DNA of 64,000 nt from Cunninghamia lanceolata (lineage: Eukaryota > Streptophyta > Pinopsida > Cupressales > Cupressaceae). The stretch's first letter is position 1. Every line of letters starts with the position of its first letter. This document shows, one piece after another, positions 22,958 through 34,439 of the stretch. The translations under genes and the position numbers were made by a program. The notes beneath the pieces are model-generated. The model had not been told where the DNA came from and did no database searches. It was given only the letters and a program-made list of their open reading frames with translations. The stretch spans positions 10,682,001-10,746,000 of the forward strand of contig BSBN01001482.1 in assembly GCA_027924645.1 (NCBI GenBank), in the 5' to 3' direction.

Positions 22958-23674
22958 AGAGGGGGATATAGAGGTGGTGGTAGATTTGGATCAGGTAGAG
23001 GAGTGTTCACAGGTAGATGTTATCACTACAATGAGGTGGGACACACATCTTTCAACTGTCCTAAGAAGGATGGTGTTAACAAGACCAAGGATAGAAGAGT
23101 TCACTTGACACAAGAAGAGGAGAAGCCAAAAGAACCAGAAATGTCGTCAACCTCTCCAATGGTGGATGGAGAGATGCTCATGGTGGAAAGAGGCAAGATG
23201 CAGTAACCACCACAGGTATCTATTTTTAGAACTAATTGTTTAAGCCATGGAAAGTTATGCAAGTTGATTGTAGATTCAGGTTCTCATGATAACTTAGTTT
23301 CTTGGGAAATGGTGAATAAGTTGGGATTGAAGACTTTTGATCATCCTAATCCTTACAATGTCACTTGGGTGAGTCAAGAGCAGCAGGTAAGGGTCACTAA
23401 GAAGGCTTGTGTTGATTTCACAATTGGTCCATATCAGGACTATGTTTTGTGTGATGTTATTCCAATGACATGTGGACATATAATCTTGGGTAGACCATGG
23501 CAGTATTTGAGGAGAACAATTCATGATGGGTATACTAATACCTATGTACTGCACAAAGATGGTAAGAAGTTCAAACTGATTCCTTTACGTTGTGAGGAGA
23601 AGAAGGAACATGTTGTTATTTGTTTTGGAGAGAAGTTACAGTTGAGTATGCAGGTTAAGGATGATTGCAAATAG
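22958..23674 (+). pseudogene. G1 zinc knuckle and aspartic protease
   Basis: It continues the gag frame. The zinc knuckle reads CYHYNEVGHTSFNC, where the second Cys of the CX2CX4HX4C pattern has become Tyr. After a TAA at 23204-23206 (Gln expected) comes the retropepsin-like domain: LIVDSGSHDNLVSW with the DSG active site intact, and HIILGRPWQY, the usual LLGRPW flap region of this family. It ends at the double stop TAG TAG from 23672. No RT follows. Confidence 0.88.
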
Positions 23675-24030
23675 TAGAAACAGATGCAACAGAAGAAGGT
23701 GGATGACAGTCCTAGAGAGTAGCAGGCTTGGGACTTGAGTTATATCAAAGTTGGAGACATTGATTGCCCTATAAGGAGCCAAAAGAGGGAAGGCAAACAA
23801 TAGATGGTACAGGGAGGAAGGAAGGAATCAGAACCTCTAGTTGAGAAGAGCTGAAGCATTGCAATAGCAAGGTCCTAGACAAGGACACTCAAATAGGTTT
23901 TATGGTTCTAACATTGTTTACAGGAGCCATGTAGGTTGGAGAAGGAGAAAGAAAACTCTGGGAGAGTTCATGTTTCCTAGTCAGAGGAACATTCCAATGA
24001 GATGGAAGAATGGATGGAGCAGATCCCCTA
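23675..24030 (+). other. G1 3' tail before G2 insertion
   Basis: The protease frame can be followed a little further through stops (KKVDDSPRE, WDLSYIKVGDIDCPI). Another frame then gives an Arg-rich stretch (RFYGSNIVYRSH, WRRRKKTLGEFMFPSQ, PMRWKNGWSRS). It continues across G2 into PNSWDKSFHHAGEY at 31686-31722. It may be the end of the G1 coding region, and no domain is recognised. CCCCTA at 24025-24030 is the target duplicated by G2. Confidence 0.55.
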
Positions 24031-25508
24031 TGGTGCAGGGCACCGAGGAGCAGCTTGATCCCTACAAGCATTTTGATAGCATCTTTTGATAAGTTGAGTT
24101 TTTGTTTGATGTGTTTTGTAATAAGGCTTTTCATAGCCATGTTGGAAGGTCTATTCTTGTGTGGTCAAGAGGTCTGGGGTAAATTTATAAACCTCATATC
24201 CTTCTTAGTCCACTTGGACCTAGTTGTACCATTTAGGCCTAGAAGGTCTAATATTGGCTCTTTGAGTTTGTTTGAGTTGTCTTAGTGTTTTAGCATGGTC
24301 TAAGGAGTGTGATGGTGCTTTGATTCCATTTGACAAGCAAACCTAATCGCCATCCTCTTGAAAATACAAAAACTCCATAGTGTAACAGGTTGCCAATAGT
24401 GTCAATGACACATTGGCCAGTTGAAACTTGGTTTGGGTAGTTGTATCTTCCTTTGGAAGTTAGATACTGACTGGAATGGTTGTAAAAACATGGTAATTCA
24501 CTCCTGTATGGTAGAGGACATCTGGTACGGAGTTTTGGGGCATTGAAACTATAGAAAACAACAAATTTTCCTACTTTTCTCACTGTGTATAGACTATACG
24601 GACTTTTCACGTGTGCAAATGTCATTTTTCTGAAAGTGCTTGGAGTCAAGGTTCATATGAAACTAGTTTGAGATCTTGAAGTGGTTGGAGTCACAGGTTA
24701 TTGATTTTTCTTTCAAAATAGGTCTAGAAACCCTATTTTCTAGGGCTGCCCCACAAATTTGGCCCTAGAATGCATTCCGACTAATGAAATTTCATGCCAC
24801 TCGATGAAATGCAAGCTAGGGGTGCATACTACTTGATTCCAAAATCTTTTTGCTGGGAAAGGTCGTCTTCTATTTTTAAGGTGATGCCCTAGGTCAAATA
24901 TCTTTATGTATTTGACTGAAATTCATGCTATTTGAGGTTGTAGATGATAGAATCCTAATAGGGTGAGAAAATAAATGATGGTTTTGAGTTGTTTAGGCAT
25001 GGTAGAGACATTCCAAATTTATTCCCCTGACCTATGCACCCAATTTTGAGCACTTACTTTGTAACCTACCCCTAACCTGATCAATTAGGCCTAGAGACCT
25101 AATGAGTGTTCTGGATTGTTGGAGTGGAGTTGGAATAGGAGACTTGGGAGTTTGATAGGGTCCCATAAAGGGTATCTAAAACCATCATTTTCTTGCCTGG
25201 TCATTTGGGATTTTGTAAAGTTTTGTTGAGAAAACCTAGTTTGGAGGGCTAGTAGACTTACTAGTCAAGGTATAGGTTGAAGAGTTTTGGGAAGTTGGAG
25301 ATCAAACTAACTACATAGAAGATGTTTTTAGACCTACCTCAAGGTGTGGGAGAAGCCTTGAAGGCTGAATAGAAGTCTAGGCAACAAATCCATAATATAC
25401 CCTTGAATGTGCCTTTGATTGGTTGGTTGAAGGCTAGGTGAGTGGGTGAGTGGGCTAAGGAGAAAAAACTTATCTAGTGTTGTTGCTTCCCTTGTACCCT
25501 TTGCATCA
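24031..25508 (+). repeat. G2 5' LTR
   Basis: It runs from TGGTGCAGGGCACC to TTGCATCA, followed by GG and the primer site. The LTR begins with the inverted repeat GGTGC-AGG-GCACC. Confidence 0.93.
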
Positions 25509-25510
25509 GG

Positions 25511-25522
25511 TGGTATCAGAGC
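25511..25522 (+). promoter_or_regulatory. G2 primer-binding site
   Basis: TGGTATCAGAGC (then CA) is an exact match to the initiator-Met tRNA complement used by many plant LTR elements. Confidence 0.93.
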
Positions 25523-25532
25523 CATCAAAGAG

Positions 25533-26441
25533 ATGGGAGATAGAGAAGAAGAGGAGGAAATTCCTTCAAAGGTGACAAATGCCGAATTGGCAAAGATAGT
25601 GAGAGAGCAAGCAGCCAAGAACAAAAGGATGGAGGCTGAAATAGAAAAGTTGAAGAAAGACAAAGACAAGAAGAAGAAGCCAGAGGTCATCTTGGATTTA
25701 GATGAAGAGGATCAAGATGAGGAAAAAGAAGTGCCTATGGAAGAGCCACAAGGAGGCATGTCAGAGACACAATTCCTAGATGCACTTGGAAAGTTGAGTA
25801 GGAAGGACACTAAGGCAGACTTACCTATGTTTCCTGGTAAGATGAATCCAGAGTGCCTTGATTGGATTGAGGCAATGGAGAACTATTTTGAATGTGAAGA
25901 AGTGGCTGAAAATCAGAAAGTGAAGATTACCAAATCAAGAATGAAAGGACCAACCTTGAGTTGGTGGAATTTTATTCAAAATGAGAGGATAGAAGATGAT
26001 AGGAACCCTATCTCTACATGGAGGAAGATGGTACTTGAAATCAAGAAGCAATTTGTCCTTGAGGATTATGAAGTCAACTTGAACAAGAAGTTGCACAACT
26101 TGAGATAGAAGGACATGGACGTGAGCACCTACACAAAGGAGTTTCACAAGATGACATTGAAAGCCAAGATGCCTGAGAATGAAAAATAGAAGCTTGCAAT
26201 GTATCTTAATGGCCTCAAGTTCTCCATTCAAGATGAATTAACTCTCTTTAACCTGGAAACAGTCCATAAGTGTTTTCAAATGGCATTGAGAATTGAGGAT
26301 AAACAAAGAAGAAAAGGTGATTCATACAGCAACAGCAGAGGTAGAGGAAATCAGAACTTTAGGGGTAGAGGCAGATTTCAAAATAGAGATAATTTCTCTA
26401 GACTCCAAGGTGGTAGATCACAAGAAGGCAGCCAAGGGTAG
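25533..26441 (+). pseudogene. G2 gag
   Basis: ATG at 25533 (MGDREEEEEIPSK) lies 10 bases after the primer site. An acidic and basic coiled-coil N-terminus is followed by a Retrotrans_gag domain (CLDWIEAMENYFECEE, RMKGPTLSWWNFIQ, KDMDVSTYTKEFHKM, MYLNGLKFSIQDELTL) and an Arg/Gly-rich tail. In-frame stops are TAG at 26106, 26187 and 26439. At 26106 the G1 and G3 homologues both have Gln (NLKQKDM, NLRQREL), so this is a CAG-to-TAG change. Confidence 0.9.
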
Positions 26442-27347
26442 GCTAATAAAAATAGTGCAAATCAGGGTTAGTTTAGAGGGAGAGGTAATGGCAGAGGAAG
26501 AAGTGGGGGTAGAGGTCCCAATGTGTTTACTGGAAGGTGTTTCTCTTGCAATCAGATTGGACATCAGTCCTTTAGATGCTCGGAGAAGATGGGAAACACT
26601 GCTGCAAATCAGAAAGAGAGAAGAGCGTAACTCCTTCAAGAAGAGGACTGTCAAAGCACCACATCATACCAAACAACCTCTTCCAAGTCTGCAGCACCTA
26701 AGAGTGGAGAGTGCATCATGTTTAATAGGTCACTCATCATGCCAGCCACTAAGGAGCAGCCCTAAAGGAACAACTTGTTCAGAACCACTTGCAAGGTGAA
26801 AGGAAAATTTTGCAAGGTAATAGTTGATTTAGGTTCTTCTAAAAATTTCACTTCTAATGAAATGGTGACTAAGTTAGGATTGGAAAGAATGCCTCATCCT
26901 AACCCCTATAGAGTCTTTTGGCTAACCAAGGAACAACAAATTGTGGTAAAAGAGCAATGTTGGGTTGAATTCAAGATAGGTGAATATCATGATAAGGTTC
27001 TTTGTGAGATGGTGGATATGGATGCATGTCACCTTCTTCTTGGAAGGCCTTGGCAACATGACACAAGTGCCCAACATGATGGTAAGAACAATTTAATTCA
27101 TTTGTCCAAGAATGGTGAAAAATTTACAATGACTCCTTTGATTGATGATTGCAAAGAGAAAGTCATTTCTAGTTCAGTTATGTTGGTCGGTGAAAAAGAG
27201 TTTTTGGCTAACCTCAAGGAAGAGAAAGTGCCATGTTTTGTAGTAGTCATCAAGCCCAAGGATGTGAATCCCAAAAAGGTCAAAGTGCAGCAACCTCTTA
27301 GGAGGATTGGACCAAAGGAAGTGGAAGAACTATTGGAGAGGTTTTAG
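26442..27347 (+). pseudogene. G2 zinc knuckle and protease
   Basis: It is in the same frame as gag. The zinc knuckle CFSCNQIGHQSFRC is intact. The protease motif reads VIVDLGSSKNF where the family has DSGS. Ser-to-Leu (TCA to TTA) removes the second residue of the DSG active site. Further on is LLLGRPWQHD. In-frame stops are TAG 26469, TAA 26628, TAA 26763 and TAG 27345, the last followed directly by DVIADEG, the usual start of the RT region. Confidence 0.9.
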
Positions 27348-28733
27348 GATGTGATAGCCGATGAAGGTAAGGATGCCCTTCCACCAAAGAGGGAGATTAG
27401 TAATTGCATTGATCTCATCCCTGGTTCCTCCCTACCAAACCAAGCAGCCTACAAGTTGACCCCAGAGCAAAATGCTGAAGTGGCAAGACAAATCCAAGAC
27501 TTGTTGGATAGAGGGCTTATCAGGAGGAGTATTAGCCCATGTGCAGTACCTGCAGTACTTGCACCCAAGAAGGAAGGAACATGGAGACTATGCACTAATT
27601 CTAGGGCCATCAACAAGCTCACTATCAGGTATAGATTTCCAATGCCTAGAATAGAAGATCTAATGGATTGCTTGGGTAGGGCTAAGTATTTTACCAAGAT
27701 AGATCTAAAAAGTGGTTATCACCAAATCAGGATAAGGGAAGGGGATGAGTGGAAAACCACCTTCAAAACCAATGAAGGACTATTTGAATGGGTTGTCATG
27801 CCTTTTGGCTTGTCAAATGCACCAAGCACCTTCATGAGATTGATGAATGAAGTGCAAAAACCTTTCCTTAACAAGTTTATTTTTGTGTATTTGGATGATA
27901 TACTGATTTTTAGTGATAGCAAGGAAGATCACATAAGACATATCCATCAAGTGCTTAGGAGGCTTCAAGAGGAGAAGTTGAGGATCAACCTTGACAAGTG
28001 TGTCTTCCTACAAGAAGAGTTGATATTCTTGGGGTTTGCCATCTCCAAGGGCAGCCTAAAAATGGATCCAAGTAAGGTTGAAGCCATTCTTAATTGGCCA
28101 ACACCTACAACAGCCTCTGAGGTAAGGAGTTTCCATGGTTGGTGTAGCTTTTATAGAAAGTCCATTAGAGGGTTTAGTGGTATTTGTGCTCCACTTATTG
28201 ACACCATAAAAGGGGGCAACAAATGTGTATTTGTGTGGACAAATGAGGCCACTCAAGCCTTTGAACTATTAAAGAATTTTTTTTTAGAAAAACCAGTCCT
28301 AGTGCTACCTAATTTTGACAAGGTCTTTGTGGTAGAGTGTGATGCAAGTAAGAGGGCTGTTGGGGGAGTCTTAAGTCAAGATGGGAGGCCTGTAGCCTTC
28401 TTTAGTGAGAAGTTAAATGAGGCAAAACAAAACTACTCCACCTATGATCTAGAGTTATATGCCATGGTTCAGTCATTGAGGAAATGGAGACACTACTTAT
28501 TGCCAAAGGAATTTATAGTTTTTACTGATAACCATGCATTAAGCTTCTTGAATAGGCAGCAAAAGTTGAATCACATACATGTCAAGTGGATGGAGTACAT
28601 CCAAGCATACACCTTCTCCATAAAACACAAGAAAGGAGTGGCCAATAAGGTAGTCAATGCCTTAAGTAGGAGGAATCTTGTTGTGCAAACCATACAGTTG
28701 GAAAGTATAGGTATTCAAGCCATCAAGGATTAG
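27348..28733 (+). pseudogene. G2 reverse transcriptase and RNase H
   Basis: This is 461 codons without an internal stop. RT motifs are [59 protein letters not shown] and the catalytic YLDDILIF, all canonical. RNase H has VVECDASKRAVGGVL, ELYAMVQ and FTDNHALSFL with its Asp and Glu residues in place. HIKKGVANKV-type linker follows (IKHKKGVANKVVNALSRR). These are the best preserved enzyme domains in the window. Only flanking stops (27345 and 28731) interrupt the polyprotein. Confidence 0.95.
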
Positions 28734-29666
28734 TATGCAGCAGATGAAGACTTTAAAGAGCCATACCTATCTTGCAAGGCCATGATAGGAAGGTATAATA
28801 CTGATTTTTCTAATTTTTTGTTGTAAGATGGATATCTTTTCAAGGGTAGCATGTTGTGTATCCCAAGAGGGTCTGTTAGAGAGAATATAATTAGGAAAAA
28901 GCATTGTGGCAGCATGTCAGGTCACTTTGGTATTGACAAGACCCTAGAATTGGTTAGGAGGTACTATTTTTGGCCCAAATTGCCAACCGATGTGAGGAAG
29001 TTTGTTGAAACTTGTCAAATTTGCCAAAGAGCAAAGGAGCACACATCAAATATAGGCTTATACACTCCTCTACCTATTCCTTCAAAGCCTTGGGATTCCA
29101 TCAGCATGGACTTTGTACTTGGTTTGCCTAGGACCAAGAATGGACATGATAACATCTTTGTGGTTGTTGATATGTTCTCAAAAATGGCTCACTTCATCCC
29201 ATGTAAAACTACACATGATGCCTCACACATAGTAGGTCTTTTCTTCAAGGAAATAGTTAGATTACATGGTTTACCTTTGTCAATCATCTCAGACAGAGAC
29301 CCCAAGTTCATAGGACACTTCTGGAGGACACTATGGAAGAGACTAGGTACCAACTTGTCATTATCATCTGCTTATCACCCTCAATCTGATGGACAAATAG
29401 AGGTGATTAATAGGTCACTTGGTAACCTCCTAAGATGCCTCACAAAGGAGCAGAGTGCTAGTTGGGATTCAATTTTGGCTCAAGCAGAGTTCTCATACAA
29501 TGACACTGTCAATAGAAGCACCGGCCTGTCTCCTTTCCAAATTATTTATGGCACTCACCCAAGGGGTATTTTGGAACTTAGGGAGGTTAAAGGACTGGAA
29601 AATAGTAGTGCCTTAGCTAAAGACTTCGTTCAAGTCATGAAGGATGTCCATGAACAAGTACAATAG
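28734..29666 (+). pseudogene. G2 integrase
   Basis: The zinc-binding domain has KHCGSMSGHFGIDKT and CQICQRAKE. The core has MDFVLGLPRTKNG, SDRDPKFIGHFW and DGQIEVINRSLGN, so all three catalytic acids (D, D, E) are present. One TAA at 28824 lies before the domain and a TAG at 29664 follows EQVQ. The catalytic core itself is unbroken. Confidence 0.93.
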
Positions 29667-30179
29667 AAATTGCTGTCCACTTCACAGAAGTACAAACAGT
29701 TTGCTGACAGGAAAAGAAGGGATTTGTAGTTCAAGGAAGGTGATTTGGTAATGGTCCATCTGAATAAGGAGAGGCTCCCTGTAGGTAAACATACCAAGCT
29801 ACTCATGAAGAAGATTGGGCCTTGTGAAGTGCTCAAGAAATGTGGAGAAAATGCCTATAAAATCAGACTTCCGGATGACATTGCTTTGTCTCCAATTTTT
29901 AATGTTTTAGACCTTTATCCCTATAAAGGAACTAATCCTTAGACTGATGTTGAAGAAGATCAAACTGATCAGACACTCCAGGAACTCATTCCTTCATCTC
30001 CAAATCAGATTGAGTGCATTTTGGACAAGAGGATTGCAAAACAAACTAGAAGGCACACCTATCATGACTATTTGGTGAAGTGGCTAAACAAACCTCAGGA
30101 GGATGCCACTTGGATGAGTAGAGCAGACATTGAGAAGGCAGGTTTCACATTTGACACCATTCCAACTCAAGAGACTTGA
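29667..30179 (+). pseudogene. G2 integrase C-terminus and chromodomain
   Basis: It stays in frame. The GPY/F-type module (VGKHTKLLMKKIGPCEV, NAYKIRLPDDIALSPIFN) is followed by a chromodomain-like end (DYLVKWLNKPQEDATW) and the natural stop TGA at 30177-30179. In-frame TAG codons lie at 29727 and 29940. Chromodomains of this type direct integration to marked chromatin in related elements. The stop is only 22 bases before the 3' LTR. Confidence 0.88.
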
Positions 30180-30201
30180 GTTCTCTTTGACAGTGGGTGT
30201 A

Positions 30202-31679
30202 TGGTGCAGGGCACCTAGGAGCAGCTTGATCCTTACAAGCATTTTGATAGCATCTTTTGATAAGTTGAGTTTTTGTTTGATGTGTTTTATAATAAGGCTT
30301 TTCATAGCCATGTTGGAAGGTCTATTCTTGTGTGGTCAAGAGGTCTGGGGTAACTTTATAAACCTCATATCCTTCTTAGTCCACTTGGACCTAGTTGTGC
30401 CACTTAGGCCTAGAAGGTCTAATATTGGCTTTTTGAGTTTGTTTGAGTTGTCCTAGTGTTTTAGCATGGTCTAAGGAGTGTGATGGTGTTTTGATTCCAT
30501 TTGACAAGCAAACCTAATAGCCATCCTCTTGAAAATGCAAAAACTCCATAGTGTAACAAGTTGCCAATAGTGTCAATGACACATTGGCCGGTTGAAACTT
30601 GGTTTGGGCAGTTGTATTTGCCTTTGGAAGTTAGATACTGACTGGAATGGTTGTAAAAACATGGTAATTCACTCTTGTATGGCAGAGGACATCTGGTACA
30701 AAGTTTTGGGGCATTGAAACTACAGAAAATAGCAAATTTACCTGCTTTTCTTGCTGTGTACAGATTGTACGGACTTTTCATGTGTGTAAATGTCATTTTT
30801 CTGAAAGTGCTTGGAGTCAGGGTTCATATGAATCTAGTTTGAGGTCTTGAAGTGGTCGAAGTCACAAGTTATTGATTTTTCTTTCAAAATAGGTCTAGAA
30901 ACCTTGTTTTCTAGGGCTGCCCCACAAATTTGGCCCTAGAATGCATTCCCATCAATGAAATTTCATGCCACTCGGTGAAATGTAGGCTAGGGGTGTATAC
31001 TACTTGATTCCAAAAATGTTTTGCTAGGAAAGGTCGTCTTCTATTTTTAAGGTGGTGCCCTAGGTCAAATATCTCTATGTATTTGACTGAAATTCATGCT
31101 ATTTGAGGTTGTAGATGATAGAATCCTGATAGAGTGAGCAAATAAATGATGGTTTTGAGTTGTTTAGGCATGGTAGAGACATTCCAAATTCCCGCCCCTG
31201 AGCTATGCACCCAATTTTGAGCACTTACTTTATAACCTAGCCCTAACCTGATCAATTAGGCCTAGAGACCTAATGACTGTTCTGGATTGCTGGAGTGGAG
31301 TTGGAACATGAGACTTGGGAGTTTGATAGGGTCCCATAAAGGGTATCTAAAACCATCATTTTCTTGCCTGGTCATTTGGGATTTTGTCAATTTTTGTTGA
31401 GAAAACCTAGTTTGGAGGGCTAGTAGCCTTACTAATCAAGGTATAGGTTGAAGAGTTTTGGGAAGTTGGAGATCAAACCAACTACATAGAAGGTGTTTGT
31501 AGACCTACCTCAAGGTGTGGGAGAAGCCTTGAAGGTTGAATAGAAGTCTAGGCAACAAATCCATAATATACCCTTGAATGTGCCTTTGATTGGTTGGTTG
31601 AAGGCTAGGTGAATGGGTGAGTGGGCTAAGGAGAACAAACTTATCTGGTGTTGTTGCTTCCCTTGTGCCCTCTGCATCA
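30202..31679 (+). repeat. G2 3' LTR
   Basis: It runs from TGGTGCAGGGCACC to CTGCATCA. A short purine-rich GACAGTGGGTGTA precedes it and serves as a weak PPT. Confidence 0.93.
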
Positions 31680-31722
31680 CCCTAACTCTTGGGACAAGAG
31701 TTTTCATCATGCCGGGGAGTAT
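31680..31722 (+). promoter_or_regulatory. G1 tail and PPT
   Basis: This is the end of the G1 interior after G2, starting with the second CCCCTA. It encodes PNSWDKSFHHAGEY in the tail frame and closes with the PPT GCCGGGGAGTA directly before the 3' LTR. Confidence 0.8.
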
Positions 31723-33274
31723 GGTGCAGGAGCACCTAAATGTCTAAGTTTTGGTTAATGTTCAGTTGTTTTGGTTGGTTTAAAAAGGTCTTGGAGACCA
31801 TTCTTAATGTTGTTATGAGGCTTGAAATCCATATTTGTAATGGACTAAGTCCAAATAACTACAATCTACTATGGTTATGTTATAAGTCCTAGTTAGGATA
31901 GTCATGTTGTCTTAGGTAGTTTGCAAGAGTCATTTAAGTTTTAATGTTTGTATAGGTTAGTCATTTAAGTTTTAATGTGGTAGCCTTTAAAAGGCATGTC
32001 AAAGGTGTGTTGATGTGTTAAAACCTTATCCAAAGGTTAGTCAAGTGTTAAAAAGCATTCTAACCATAAAACAGTCGGTAGAAGACATGTTTCCAAAAAT
32101 AGTTTCGAAGATTATAGTTTTAAAACAAGAAAGCATCGATGGTTTTGGGCAGTTTTGATCGACCCTTGCCATTCCATGCATATGTACGTCTTGTTCTAAG
32201 CCAAGGAAGGTTGCTATTGTGGAGAATATTCAATAGATTGGAAGAAAGAACTAAAAAAGACCTCTGTTTTACTGCTTTTTTCTATTTTTCTAAACTTTTC
32301 TTTGTTGTTTTCCTATCATACTCGCGACTGTATAGATTCATCATAGACCATCTGCATGTGGGATGGAAAGTAGACTGATTTACCTTTGATTTAAGCATGG
32401 TGTGAGGCCTTGACATTGAACTAGAGGAGAGAAATCATTGTTTAGCTCTAGACTATCTTTTAACTGCTGTCTTTTCCAATAAATCGCTATTTTTTGCATT
32501 GATCCGTACTGGTACGGTTGAGTGGTGGATGGTATTGGTGATGGTTGTTTAGAGTGTTGAGTTACCTATCCTTTGCATTTGGTTTGGGCCCTTGATACCA
32601 TTGATTAGCTCTGCATTTCTATTTTGTTTGAAAGTGGGTTAAAACCCTAAATTAGGGTATTTCTGGACAACCCAATGGAGATTCCCCGATTCCATTGATC
32701 TTTTCATGTTTTTGCTCAATGGAAGGGGTAGTATAATAGGCAATACAATGGCTTGTGAAGGTTGCATGGGCAGGAGAATAGTGCAAGTGGATTTTGCCTT
32801 GAAAATGATCCACCAAGATCCTTGCATTGGTAAATGGAGAAGGGCAGCAGTCACTACAAAGAAGACATAGGTAAGTTTGGTGAGGTATTGCTCTATCAAT
32901 GATGTAATAGGCATGTTAGGCATGTGAATTGCTTAACTAGATTGAGTTTGTGTTAAGGGGAGATCATCCCAAGATGATATTGTGACTGTCCTTCTCTTGG
33001 AGCAGTGAGGTTGTGACTGTCCATGATAAGTATGGTAGAGATTGTTGTCCCTACAAATCCTGCTCAGTGAGTTGTATGGAAACTTAGGTGGAGTTGAGTG
33101 CTTGGTGAGGTAAGTGTCCTGAAATCCTTCTTTGCTATCGAGAACAAGTTGGATATGGTGTTGAAGCCTACCTTGTGTGAAGTTTGGTCTCTGTCAGAAG
33201 AAAAATAGTGAACTTGAGAGACTTTCCATTGAAGTTGTGAAACTTGCTAGTGTTGTCCTTGATGCTCTGCATCA
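31723..33274 (+). repeat. G1 3' LTR
   Basis: It runs from TGGTGCAGGAGCACC to CTCTGCATCA, then the target copy CTAAT at 33275-33279. Here the terminal hairpin GGTGC-AGGA-GCACC is perfect. Confidence 0.92.
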
Positions 33275-33640
33275 CTAATCAACCTCCACCCTTGATTTTG
33301 CCTCCAAAGTCAACTCCCAAACCTAGCCCTCCATTGAAATCTTCTCTTCTATAAAATTACTCATTCAGCTTCATTTTGGACCCTTAAGTGTCCTAGACAT
33401 TTCTCTCAACCTACAATCTCCAAAATCTTGCTTAACACACACATAAGATTCTCAAGATGGTTGCATGAATTTGTAAGTCTGAAAATAATAGTGCAAGGTG
33501 GAGGAGGAAAATGGAGAGAAGTCAATATTATCTTAGATTTTTACTTGTTTTAATGTTTACTTGATTGTTATTTAGGTTAGATCGCACTCCATAGGGAGCT
33601 AGGGTTAGCTGTAGTTTAATTTCTGCATGGTAGCTAGCTT
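33275..33640 (+). repeat. Family A 3' LTR, second part
   Basis: This is the remainder of the LTR split by G1. TCTATAAAAT at 33348-33357 fits a TATA box at the U3/R boundary. The outer end cannot be fixed and is set near a TTTCTGCA at about 33634, because homology to family G5 starts at about 33655. Confidence 0.5.
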
Positions 33641-34079
33641 TTTTCCTATCTTCACTTTGAATGGTATCTCACCTTGTTGCTACACTTGGATCCAAGGTAC
33701 TTGTAGTATAGCCCAACAGTTATACTCATCTCCAAACTCGTGAGTATTGCCTTGGTCCTTGATGTGATTGTTTTCATACATAGCTTTCATAATTTGATTT
33801 GGTTATTATCTTAGAGTAAAATTTTCTAACCATCTTGTTATCTTATCTTATCATATCTTACCAATGTGTTTGTGGGAATATTCAGCAATCATGGCACATG
33901 TCACCTTTGGGGGCATGGGCTTTGTGAGAGCTCTCGTTTCCTTGTGTGTTTTCTCTCTAACTTAAAGTCCTTGATGTTGATAAGCGACATCAACCATCTT
34001 AAGGTGGGGGCATATATAATGGTATCTGTCTAATGATTTTGGCACTAATGAAGTGTGCTTTTAAGCCCTCTCTACAGGT

Positions 34080-34300
34080 AGGATGTTGTATCTCTTGAGC
34101 TAGTACACATCCTTATCTAAATTGCAATCAAAAAGTCCTCTCCGCGAAGTGGGATAGCATATCTCTTGAGCTAGTGCATATCCTTTTATACAAAAGCCCT
34201 TCTACAGAAGGTGGGATGGTGTATCTCTTGAGCTAGTGCACATCCTTTTCTACAAAGTCCTCATTAGGAGGCAAGGTTGGATCTTGAGCTATCCTCACTT
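34080..34300 (+). repeat. Tandem array 1 of G5, 57-71 bp units
   Basis: There are four units around TCTCTTGAGCTAGTGCACAT, each with a GTGGGATGGTGTA-type block. Spacing of the TTGAGC core is about 71, 61 and 57 bases. The minus copy of the family has the homologous array at 59170-59400. Confidence 0.8.
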
Positions 34301-34439
34301 AAGCATTTCTTTAGCAGTTGTTGTGGCATAAGCCCAACCATTAGGTGTGTTTGCAGTGTGTCTAAGATTATGGGACTTAGCAATAATCTCCTTCCATTTC
34401 CCGTGTTTGTCATACTTAAGATGTATAGTATGTTTATGG

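Larger units (their letters stand above)
24031..31679 (+). mobile_element. Full-length Gypsy element G2, nested in G1
   Basis: Two LTRs of 1478 bases each start TGGTGCAGGGCACC and end CTGCATCA. It has an initiator-Met primer site and one gag-pol reading frame of 1549 codons ending in a chromodomain. The flanks read CCCCTA on both sides (24025-24030, 31680-31685). That is either a 6-bp duplication or a 5-bp one with an extra base at the right end. The first ~258 LTR bases differ at about 8 positions by eye, similar to G1, so the two insertions may be close in age even though G2 must be younger. The domain order (RT, RNase H, integrase, chromodomain) is that of chromovirus-type Ty3/Gypsy elements. 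Confidence 0.95.
20411..33274 (+). mobile_element. Gypsy element G1, RT-less, host of G2
   Basis: The LTRs of 1554 and 1552 bases start TGGTG(T/C)AGGAGCACC and end CTCTGCATCA. The target duplication CTAAT lies at 20406-20410 and 33275-33279. Once G2 (24031-31679) is removed, the interior is only about 2.1 kb. It holds a primer site, gag, zinc knuckle and protease, a short basic tail, and a PPT, with no RT, RNase H or integrase. It is therefore a gag-protease-only, non-autonomous element. It shares LTR ends and gag homology with G2, whose family could have supplied enzymes. In the first ~265 bases the two LTRs differ at about 9 positions by eye. Confidence 0.92.

Noticed and set aside
25533..30179. 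Reassigned TAG codon or programmed readthrough in G2
   Set aside because: There are nine TAG and three TAA at scattered places, also in G1, G3 and C1, along with lost active-site residues. Neutral C-to-T decay is enough.
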